Shown one piece after another: positions 1-5,898 of a DNA stretch of 18,218 nucleotides; within the stretch, counting starts at the first letter, position 1, and each line of letters opens with the position of its first letter. This DNA is from Bacteroidota bacterium (GTDB lineage: Bacteria; Bacteroidota; Bacteroidia; Chitinophagales; Saprospiraceae): the NCBI GenBank assembly GCA_018969455.1, contig JAGWYI010000019.1, positions 1 to 18,218 of the forward strand. The letters are read 5' to 3'. The notes below the pieces were generated by a model, which had not been told where the DNA came from, made no database searches, and saw nothing but the letters and a program-made list of their open reading frames with translations. A program made the translations under genes and the position numbers.

Positions 1-1299
1 CTCGACAAACAGTTGCGTAATGACGCGCCCGATGAGCGCCTGTATTCGAAAATGGATGCCTGGAAAGCCATTTATGGTCATAAAAAACTGGATGAAGCCC
101 AACTGCGTCGGGTAGCATCCGATTTAACTCAACTTTCGCTTCAATTTTTGGCACTCGAACACCGTTCTCAAAACACCTTGCAGGAATTGTTGGAGTTGCA
201 GCGAATTTTGAAAAAACCGGCATTTAAGGCACATCTTCAACCCTTGGAAAAACAATTGGTTCAGACACTTGAAAACGATCAAGCTCCATCGGCACAAACC
301 TATTTAACAGGTTTTCAAGCGCATTGGAACATCACCAACCGGGTATCTGCTTCTTTGAATGTGCGCGACTTCATCAGTCACCTTTTCCCGGCCGATGCCT
401 ACCTCGAGCGATTTTATGTGGTTCAAAAATTAAAGTTGTACATAGCCTGGCATTCATTCCGAAATTTTAGATCTACAGAAGCCCCATTTGTATTACCCCC
501 CGGTTTTTTGGAGTACGTTCGGCATGCGGCTTTTTCAGAAGAGCCCGTAATTGCAATCTATTGTAAAGTTGTCGACTGCTTGTTGGAACCCGATGAAAGC
601 CGATTTTTTGATGAACTCATACATGATTTGGAACAACGTGGAAAGTTTTTGAGCAAGGAAGACCTCAAGGAATGTTACAATGTAGCCCAAAACTATTGCG
701 CAGTTAAAATTAATCAGGGGCAGACCGTCTATCACAGGGCTTTGTTTAATATTTTTAAAGAATTAATTGAAAAAGATATTTTGCTGGTCGACCATCAGCT
801 TTCCGAGGGCATGTACAAGAATGTGATTACTGTTGCCCTGCGCGTGGAAGAGTTTGCCTGGGCCGAGCAGTTTGTTCAGGCTTATTCCGATTATCTCCCC
901 AATCACATTCGGGATAATGCCAAAACCTACAACCTCGCCAATTTGTATTCTCATCAAAAACAACATACCAAAGTGATTGAACTGTTGCGCAATGTGGAAT
1001 ACAGCGATCTGGTATACACCCTGAGCTCCAAGTTGATTTTGATTCGAACCTATTACGAGACCCATGAATGGATGGCGCTTGACTCACTGCTCGACAGTTT
1101 TCGCATCTTTTTACGACGCAACAAACAGGTGCCTAAAACTTCCAAAACAGAATTCAACAACTTTTTGGGTTTTGTTAAAAAACTTTCGGCGCTCCCCTTG
1201 GCCGATAAAAAAGCCCGCGTCCAATTGCACGAAAAAGTGGCGCAATGCAACGCCGTGGTGCTAAAAAAATGGCTGCTTGAAAAAATACTTGAAGGGTAA
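1..1299 (+). CDS. Hypothetical helix-rich protein, 5'-truncated by window edge
   Basis: I do not recognise this protein. The reading frame is open from base 1, and the first possible start inside the window is a TTG at 13 with no start features. The gene therefore almost certainly begins upstream, and 432 codons plus a TAA stop are visible. The product is hydrophilic, with no signal peptide or membrane segment, and looks almost entirely alpha-helical with many Leu, Gln and Lys residues. The C-terminal part (residues about 265-400 of the visible sequence) has helix pairs resembling a degenerate TPR-type solenoid, including segments around LANLYSHQKQHTKVIELL and ILIRTYYETHEWMALDSLL. This suggests a cytoplasmic protein-protein interaction scaffold, but that is inference from composition only. 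The gene ends 13 nt before the mtaB promoter element, so it seems to be transcribed separately from mtaB. Confidence 0.75.
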   Translation, partial: LDKQLRNDAPDERLYSKMDAWKAIYGHKKLDEAQLRRVASDLTQLSLQFLALEHRSQNTLQELLELQRILKKPAFKAHLQPLEKQLVQTLENDQAPSAQTYLTGFQAHWNITNRVSASLNVRDFISHLFPADAYLERFYVVQKLKLYIAWHSFRNFRSTEAPFVLPPGFLEYVRHAAFSEEPVIAIYCKVVDCLLEPDESRFFDELIHDLEQRGKFLSKEDLKECYNVAQNYCAVKINQGQTVYHRALFNIFKELIEKDILLVDHQLSEGMYKNVITVALRVEEFAWAEQFVQAYSDYLPNHIRDNAKTYNLANLYSHQKQHTKVIELLRNVEYSDLVYTLSSKLILIRTYYETHEWMALDSLLDSFRIFLRRNKQVPKTSKTEFNNFLGFVKKLSALPLADKKARVQLHEKVAQCNAVVLKKWLLEKILEG

Positions 1300-1312
1300 C
1301 TTTTAAATCCTG

Positions 1313-1320
1313 TATTTTTG
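1313..1320 (+). promoter_or_regulatory. Bacteroidota-type -7 promoter element for mtaB unit
   Basis: TATTTTTG matches the Bacteroidota sigma-A -7 consensus TAnnTTTG exactly. A CTTG at 1288-1291 lies 21 nt upstream and could serve as a weak -33 element. The box sits 13 nt after the upstream stop codon and 27 nt before the mtaB ATG at 1348. It would drive mtaB, the HsdR-N-like gene and aroQ. The motif is AT-rich and could arise by chance, but its position is right. Confidence 0.5.
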
Positions 1321-1347
1321 TGGTCTTTTTATCAGCATACGCCAATC

Positions 1348-2694
1348 ATGGCCACTCCACGCACCGTTGCATTTCATACGCTAGGCTGCAAACTCAATTA
1401 TTCTGAAACTTCAGCGATCGCACGATTGTTTGAAAATGAAGGCTATTTGCCCGTTAAATTTGAGGAAGGCGCCGATATTTATGTAATTAATACCTGTTCG
1501 GTTACAGAACAAGCCGACCGCGAATGCAAAAAAATTGTGCGTACTGCCCTGCGGCATCAGCCGGCAGCATTTGTGGTGGTTACTGGCTGTTACGCTCAAC
1601 TCAAACCCCGGGAAATTGCCGATATTCCAGGGGTCGATCTGGTGCTGGGCGCCGGTGAAAAGTTCAAAATCCTGCAATATGTAGATGATTTGAGCAAAGC
1701 GCAAGGCAAAGGCATGGTTTATGCCGGTGATGTAAAAGAAGTTAACACTTTTACGCCCTCCTTTTCCTTCGGCGATCGCACCCGCTCTTTCCTGAAAGTA
1801 CAGGATGGTTGTGATTATAAATGTACATTTTGCACCATTCCACAGGCGCGGGGCGCCAGCCGTTCGGATACCATAGAACAAGTTTTGCAAAATGCTCAGG
1901 CCATTGCCGACATGGGTGCTCGCGAAATTGTACTCACAGGGGTCAACATTGGCGATTTTGGCAATGGAACCGAAGTAATTGAGGGCGTTCGACCCAAAAA
2001 AGCGGCTTTATTTATTGATTTGATACAGGCGCTGGATGCACAAATCTCCATTCCGCGCTTTCGCATTTCGAGTATTGAACCCAATTTGTTGACCGATGAA
2101 ATTATCCAGTTTGTAGCAGAAAGCAAGCGTTTTATGCCGCATTTTCACGTGCCACTGCAATCGGGCAACGACAAGCAACTGAGGGAAATGCGTCGGCGAT
2201 ATCGTCGCGATCTATACGCAGCCCGGGTAGAAAGCATCAAAAAAGCGATGCCGCATGCCTGCATCGGTTGTGATGTGATTGTCGGATTTCCAAACGAAAC
2301 CGAAGCCGATTTTCTGGAAACCTATGCCTTCCTTCAAACGCTGGATGTATCTTATTTACATGTTTTTACCTATTCCGAGCGCGCCAATACGCCGGCTGCC
2401 GAAATGCCGGGCATCGTTCCTGTGGAAGAACGCAAACGCCGCAACCAGGCTTTGCGCGGTTTGTCGGAAATGAAACGGCGTGCTTTTTATCAACAATTTG
2501 AAGGTGAAATCCGCGAAGTCTTGTTTGAACAACATAAAACACCGGGATTTATCAGCGGCTTTACCGACAATTACATCAAAGTAGCGCTGCCTGCCCATCC
2601 CGAATGGATCAACCACATTGGCCCGGTCAGCTTGGGGGGCATCAATGAAGATGGTGATATGTTGGCCGAATATGCTGCATTGAGCCATGCTTGA
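1348..2694 (+). CDS. mtaB: tRNA t6A37 methylthiotransferase MtaB
   Basis: This radical-SAM enzyme adds a methylthio group to N6-threonylcarbamoyladenosine at position 37 of tRNAs that read ANN codons, giving ms2t6A. I chose the ATG at 1348, which gives 448 aa, because it starts right at the family N terminus. A longer TTG-initiated reading from 1318 would overlap the promoter box. The N-terminal MTTase domain has its three cluster cysteines C14 (LGCKLN), C50 (NTCSV) and C81 (TGCYAQ). The radical-SAM domain has the CxxxCxxC motif at C155, C159 and C162 (GCDYKCTFC). The C-terminal region from about residue 385 is TRAM-like and probably binds tRNA. The YCT/TIP context and the short TRAM region fit MtaB better than MiaB or RimO. 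The stop codon overlaps the next start by 8 nt, implying translational coupling. Confidence 0.93.
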   Translation: MATPRTVAFHTLGCKLNYSETSAIARLFENEGYLPVKFEEGADIYVINTCSVTEQADRECKKIVRTALRHQPAAFVVVTGCYAQLKPREIADIPGVDLVLGAGEKFKILQYVDDLSKAQGKGMVYAGDVKEVNTFTPSFSFGDRTRSFLKVQDGCDYKCTFCTIPQARGASRSDTIEQVLQNAQAIADMGAREIVLTGVNIGDFGNGTEVIEGVRPKKAALFIDLIQALDAQISIPRFRISSIEPNLLTDEIIQFVAESKRFMPHFHVPLQSGNDKQLREMRRRYRRDLYAARVESIKKAMPHACIGCDVIVGFPNETEADFLETYAFLQTLDVSYLHVFTYSERANTPAAEMPGIVPVEERKRRNQALRGLSEMKRRAFYQQFEGEIREVLFEQHKTPGFISGFTDNYIKVALPAHPEWINHIGPVSLGGINEDGDMLAEYAALSHA

Positions 2695-3142
2695 TCTCGA
2701 TTTGTTGCAATTTCAGCCTCATTTACGCGTGCAAGAAGACAAGGATGGCGCCTACATTTTTGATCCCATCCGCAAAAAGCATGTGGTATTGCAGCCTGAA
2801 GAATTGGTTCGCCAATTGGTTTTGCAATATTTGCTGCAGGAGTTGCAATATCCTGCCCATCGCATCCGCGTGGAAATAGGAATTGTTTACAACGGGTTAA
2901 AGAAACGCTGCGACATCGTTGTTTTTGATGCTGCCGTGCAACCCTGGTTGCTGATTGAATGCAAATCGCCCAAAATTGCCCTCAATCAGGCCGTTTTTGA
3001 ACAAGCGGCGCATTACAACCTGCAATTGCAAGCACCTTTTCTGGGGGTTACCAACGGTCTGGCAAGCTATGTCGCCCAACTCGATTTTGAACAACGCTCT
3101 TTTCAATATTTGTCGGCCTTCCCGGCTTTCCCTGCCTTATGA
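2687..3142 (+). CDS. Stand-alone HsdR N-terminal-like (HSDR_N_2) nuclease-fold protein
   Basis: This 151-aa protein resembles only the N-terminal domain of type I restriction subunit R (Pfam family HSDR_N_2), with no helicase motor attached. The PD-(D/E)xK-type core is visible: D76 in KRCDIVVFD, followed by the E91-C-K93 strand in WLLIECKSP. E63 (VEIG) precedes it, and Q106 in the following helix fits the QxxxY element of HsdR nucleases (QAAHY). The putative catalytic residues are therefore all present, and cleavage activity is plausible but unproven. It overlaps mtaB by 8 nt and aroQ by 4 nt (ATGA), so it is embedded in a housekeeping unit. No hsdM, hsdS or helicase gene is nearby, so it is unlikely to belong to a restriction system. 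Its true role is unknown to me. Small proteins of this kind recur in Bacteroidota genomes, from memory. Confidence 0.82.
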   Translation: MLDLDLLQFQPHLRVQEDKDGAYIFDPIRKKHVVLQPEELVRQLVLQYLLQELQYPAHRIRVEIGIVYNGLKKRCDIVVFDAAVQPWLLIECKSPKIALNQAVFEQAAHYNLQLQAPFLGVTNGLASYVAQLDFEQRSFQYLSAFPAFPAL

Positions 3143-3570
3143 AATTGCTTATCCTTCATGGCCCCAACCTAAATCTGCTCGGCCTGCGCCAACCCGATAT
3201 TTACGGCATCCGCCGTTTTGAGGATTATCTGCCGGAATTAAAAAATGCCTTTCCAGAGGTCGAACTCGAGTATTTTCAAAGCAATCACGAAGGTGTTTTG
3301 ATCGACCAGCTCCATCAAATTGGCTGGGAAATGCAAGGGATTTTATTCAATGCCGGTGCGTACACGCACACGTCTCTGGCTTTGGCCGATGCCATTTCAG
3401 CTATTCCGGCGCCAGTACTTGAAATCCACATAAGCAACGTGCAGGCGCGGGAGCCCATCCGACACCATTCCATGATTGCCTCGGCATGTGTCGGCAGTAT
3501 TACCGGTTTGGGTTTTGATTCCTACCGTTTGGGTATTCAATATTTTATCTGGAACCAAGGCACCCGGTAA
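3139..3570 (+). CDS. aroQ: 3-dehydroquinate dehydratase, type II
   Basis: This cytoplasmic enzyme of the shikimate pathway dehydrates 3-dehydroquinate to 3-dehydroshikimate, leading to aromatic amino acids and folate. At 143 aa it has the usual length of the small dodecameric type II family. The expected motifs are present in order: GPNLNLLG with N12, the flexible lid with R17 and catalytic Y22 (DIYG), the FNAGAYTHTS stretch with N71 and H77, the catalytic histidine H97 in EIHISN, and R104/R108 in the AREPIRHHS segment. The ATG overlaps the upstream stop as ATGA, suggesting it is translated after the nuclease-like gene. No other shikimate genes are in the window, so the link to mtaB probably reflects housekeeping co-expression only. 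Confidence 0.94.
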   Translation: MKLLILHGPNLNLLGLRQPDIYGIRRFEDYLPELKNAFPEVELEYFQSNHEGVLIDQLHQIGWEMQGILFNAGAYTHTSLALADAISAIPAPVLEIHISNVQAREPIRHHSMIASACVGSITGLGFDSYRLGIQYFIWNQGTR

Positions 3571-3584
3571 ATGGGTGGTTTTTT
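3561..3584 (+). terminator. Weak candidate intrinsic terminator after aroQ
   Basis: CACCC (3561-3565) can pair with GGGTG (3573-3577), followed by a run of six T at 3579-3584. The stem is only 5 bp and overlaps the aroQ stop codon. An alternative pairing of GGTAAA (3566-3571) with TTTACC (3582-3587) is mutually exclusive with it. The call rests mainly on the T run and the new promoter box just downstream. Confidence 0.35.
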
Positions 3585-3596
3585 ACCTACATCTTT

Positions 3597-3604
3597 TACC
3601 TTTG
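3597..3604 (+). promoter_or_regulatory. -7 promoter element for pheS
   Basis: TACCTTTG is an exact match to TAnnTTTG, 26 nt before the pheS ATG. The region 20-25 nt upstream is only a T-rich stretch, with no clear TTTG-type -33 element. Position between an apparent terminator and a new gene supports it. Confidence 0.55.
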
Positions 3605-3630
3605 CCGAGCATTTTTAAACCATCGTTCGC

Positions 3631-4662
3631 ATGTCTGATATATTTGAAACCATTCGCCGCACGCAGGAAGCAATTGAGGCCATTCAGCCGGAAACCGCCG
3701 AAACCCTGGAACTGTTCCGCATTCAGTACCTTGGCAGTAAGGGTGAAATTAAAACCCTGATGGAGGCCATGCGGGAAATTCCGAATGAGCGAAAAAAAGA
3801 ATTCGGACAACAGATTAATGCACTCAAACAGGTGGCCGAGGAAAAATTCCAGGCTGCTAAAGCCCTCATAGAGGCTCGGGAGGAACAAAGCGCTGCCGCC
3901 CGATTTGACCTTACCGCTCCGGGCGAACCGCTGCCAGTGGGCTCGCGCCACCCGGTTGCGGTTACGCTCAACCGCATAGTCGACATTTTTACCCGAATTG
4001 GCTTTTCTGTTGCCGATGGGCCCGAGATTGAAGACGATTGGCACAATTTCACGGCCATGAATACACCGGAAGACCATCCCGCCCGCGACATGCAGGATAC
4101 TTTTTATGTGGTGGATGCCCAACGCATGCTTTTGCGCACGCACACCTCACCCGTACAGGCGCGCGTGATGGAAAACCGCAAACCACCCATCCGCATCATA
4201 GCGCCGGGTCGTGTGTACCGCAACGAAACCATATCGACCCGTTCGCATTGCCAGTTTCATCAGGTGGAAGGTTTGTATATTGATGAGGGCGTTTCCTTTG
4301 CCGATTTGAAACAAACCCTGCTGTATTTCGCCCAGGAAATGTTTGGCGCACCCAAAATTCGGTTGCGTCCTTCCTTTTTCCCCTTTACTGAGCCATCTGC
4401 CGAGATGGATATTTGGCTGGGAACGGATACCGAGAAAAATTACCGCCTTACCAAAGGCACCGGTTGGCTCGAAATTTTGGGCTGTGGCATGGTTGATCCC
4501 CAGGTACTGGAAAATTGTGGCATCGATTCCTCCAAATACAGCGGCTTTGCCTTTGGGATGGGCATCGAGCGCCAAACCTTGCGATTGTACGAAATCGGCG
4601 ACATTCGACTGGTGTTTGAAAATGATGTGCGCTTCTTGCGACAGTTCGCTGCAGCGCTTTAA
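3631..4662 (+). CDS. pheS: Phenylalanyl-tRNA synthetase alpha subunit
   Basis: This is the catalytic subunit of the alpha2-beta2 synthetase that charges tRNA-Phe. At 343 aa the length is normal. Residues 1-90 form the N-terminal helical coiled coil that contacts tRNA. The class II catalytic core follows: RHPVAVTLNRI (about 106-116) leads to motif 1, motif 2 is GRVYRNETISTRSH (193-206) with FHQVEG (209-214), FTEPSAEMDI lies at 252-261, and motif 3 is GFAFGMGIERQTLRLY (305-320). The alanine of GFAFG (A307) corresponds to the phenylalanine-pocket alanine of the bacterial enzyme, so substrate choice looks normal. pheT is not adjacent, so the beta subunit must be encoded elsewhere. A promoter box lies directly upstream. 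Confidence 0.96.
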   Translation: MSDIFETIRRTQEAIEAIQPETAETLELFRIQYLGSKGEIKTLMEAMREIPNERKKEFGQQINALKQVAEEKFQAAKALIEAREEQSAAARFDLTAPGEPLPVGSRHPVAVTLNRIVDIFTRIGFSVADGPEIEDDWHNFTAMNTPEDHPARDMQDTFYVVDAQRMLLRTHTSPVQARVMENRKPPIRIIAPGRVYRNETISTRSHCQFHQVEGLYIDEGVSFADLKQTLLYFAQEMFGAPKIRLRPSFFPFTEPSAEMDIWLGTDTEKNYRLTKGTGWLEILGCGMVDPQVLENCGIDSSKYSGFAFGMGIERQTLRLYEIGDIRLVFENDVRFLRQFAAAL

Positions 4663-4676
4663 TCGCTTTTCCTCCT

Positions 4677-4701
4677 GTTTTTATCCTTTTGGGGTAAAAA
4701 C
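4677..4701 (+). terminator. Stem-loop 15 nt after pheS, uncertain terminator
   Basis: A 10-bp stem (4677-4686 with 4692-4701, one G-T wobble) closes a 5-nt loop. It is A/T-rich at its base and is not followed by a T run on the plus strand, so it may act as a 3' stabiliser rather than an intrinsic terminator. Confidence 0.35.
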
Positions 4702-4808
4702 AAAACATCTTCAAGGCAAAAAGGAACATGTTCGACGTGTTTTTGTCCGTTTTGATCGAATAATAAAGGGCAAAATCGTAGGTTTAGACCCAAATTTCGA
4801 TTGAAATC

Positions 4809-4822
4809 GGCGCGAATGCGCC
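4809..4822 (+). other. Small GC hairpin in the leader of the SPFH gene
   Basis: GGCGC-GAAT-GCGCC forms a 5-bp GC-only stem with a tetraloop, ending 25 nt before the ATG at 4848. No ribosome-binding sequence follows it. An incomplete -7-like box TAGGTTTA lies at 4779-4786, which would place the hairpin inside the transcript leader. Function is unknown. Confidence 0.3.
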
Positions 4823-4847
4823 ATACTTGTAACCAAATCGTTCAGCC

Positions 4848-5747
4848 ATGTTCCTCATTACATTGGGCATTCTTATGCTCATTGCTTCATTCCTGGTGAA
4901 AGCAAATCCCAATTTTTCGGCATTTAATCGAATAGGCCGCATGTTGGGCATTTTTGTGATCATTTTGGGATTTAGTACGTCCTGTTTTGTGCAAATTCAA
5001 CCCGGTGAAGTAGGCGTCCAAACGCTTTTCGGAAAGGTGCAGCCCGGTGTTCTCACCGAAGGCCTCAACCTGATCAACCCGCTGGTGGATGTGGTGCGCT
5101 TCGATGTTCGAACGCAAAACTACACCATGTCGGCTGTGCATGACGAAGGTGATCAACAAGGCGATGACGCCATCCGGGTGTTAAGTTCCGACGGCTTGGA
5201 AGTAGTTATCGATTTGTCTGTTTTGTACCACACTGTTCCCGATAAAGCGCCCGACATTTTGCGCACCATCGGATTAGACATGAAAGGAGTAATTGTGCGT
5301 CCTGTTGCCCGTACAAAAATTCGCGACAATGCCGTTTTTTATGATGCAGTATCTTTGTATTCTACCAAACGGGAAGAATTTCAACAGAAAATTTTTCAAA
5401 GCATCGAAAAAGAATTCACCGAACGCGGACTGGTGCTGGAGAATTTGCTGATTCGCAACATTCAGTTGCCTGAATCGGTAAAAACCACCATCGAAAGTAA
5501 AATCAATGCCGAGCAGGAAGCGCAAAAAATGCGCTTCGTGTTGGACAAAGAAAAACAGGAAGCCGAGCGCAAAAGGGTTGAAGCGCAGGGTATTTCGGAT
5601 TATCAACGCATTCTGACCTCCACCTTGTCTGACAAATTGCTTCAGTACGAGCAAATTAAGGCACAAAAGGAAATTGCAACCTCTTCCAATGCCAAGGTGA
5701 TTATCATGAACGGAAAGGCAGGCGCCCCCGTTCTGATTGGCCAATAA
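4848..5747 (+). CDS. SPFH/prohibitin-family membrane protein
   Basis: This 299-aa protein belongs to the stomatin/prohibitin/flotillin/HflK-C (SPFH) superfamily, whose members form large membrane-bound rings linked to protease control and membrane organisation. Two hydrophobic segments (residues about 2-17 and 33-46) form an N-terminal membrane hairpin or anchor. The SPFH core starts with IQPGEVGVQTLFGKVQPGVLTEGLNLINP (from about residue 50, only key residues listed elsewhere) and continues through PVARTKIRDNAVFYDAVSLY to LIRNIQLPESV. A charged coiled coil rich in Glu, Lys and Arg follows at about 215-255. The prohibitin-like core favours a prohibitin homologue over HflK or HflC, which would normally occur as a pair. 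The S-T-S-C sequence at residues 43-46 is a poor lipobox. A strong hairpin follows the stop codon. Confidence 0.88.
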   Translation: MFLITLGILMLIASFLVKANPNFSAFNRIGRMLGIFVIILGFSTSCFVQIQPGEVGVQTLFGKVQPGVLTEGLNLINPLVDVVRFDVRTQNYTMSAVHDEGDQQGDDAIRVLSSDGLEVVIDLSVLYHTVPDKAPDILRTIGLDMKGVIVRPVARTKIRDNAVFYDAVSLYSTKREEFQQKIFQSIEKEFTERGLVLENLLIRNIQLPESVKTTIESKINAEQEAQKMRFVLDKEKQEAERKRVEAQGISDYQRILTSTLSDKLLQYEQIKAQKEIATSSNAKVIIMNGKAGAPVLIGQ

Positions 5748-5751
5748 GGGC

Positions 5752-5791
5752 AAGGCCGGTTTTCCTCAACATGAAAACCGGCCTTCCTTTA
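5752..5791 (+). terminator. Intrinsic terminator after SPFH gene
   Basis: A perfect 13-bp stem (5752-5764 with 5773-5785, GC-rich AAGGCCGG core) closes an 8-nt loop and is followed by CCTTTATTATA. It starts 4 nt after the stop codon. Because it is symmetrical it could also stop read-through from polA on the other strand, though the T-rich tail favours the plus strand. Confidence 0.75.
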
Positions 5792-5830
5792 TTATACTTT
5801 ACGCCGCCAGATTTTGTGCATAACGATCTT

Positions 5831-5890
5831 TATAAATCATTATAAATCAGCGAAATCCATCCTGATTTATCCACAAAATCCGGCGAATCC
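5831..5890. repeat. Degenerate short AATC-type repeats near polA 3' end
   Basis: AATC recurs at 5835, 5845, 5854, 5877 and 5886, with spacings of 10, 9, 23 and 9 nt; the missing copy is replaced by an inverted GATT at 5864-5867. The first two units share TATAAATCA exactly. ATAAATCAG (5842-5850) can also pair with CTGATTTAT (5862-5870) to form a 9-bp stem, which might help end polA transcription on the minus strand. Confidence 0.4.
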
Positions 5891-5898
5891 TGGTATAT

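Noticed and set aside
1411..1890. Minus-strand 159-codon frame inside mtaB
   Set aside because: It lies opposite the conserved cysteine motifs of mtaB and shows no domain or start signal of its own.
2687..3142. Type I restriction-modification system
   Set aside because: Only the HsdR N-terminal domain is present. There is no helicase part and no hsdM or hsdS gene; the neighbours are mtaB and aroQ.
3631..4662. Missing pheT as evidence of gene loss
   Set aside because: pheS and pheT are often unlinked in Bacteroidota, so absence from this window says nothing about the genome.
4343..4804. Plus-strand frame overlapping the pheS end and the following gap
   Set aside because: Most of it is an alternative frame of pheS, including motif 3, and the tail in the gap has no protein-like character.
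4976..4985. Lipoprotein signal (S-T-S-C) in the SPFH protein
   Set aside because: The -3 position is Ser instead of Leu/Val/Ile, the Cys follows a second hydrophobic segment, and SPFH proteins are normally anchored by such segments directly.
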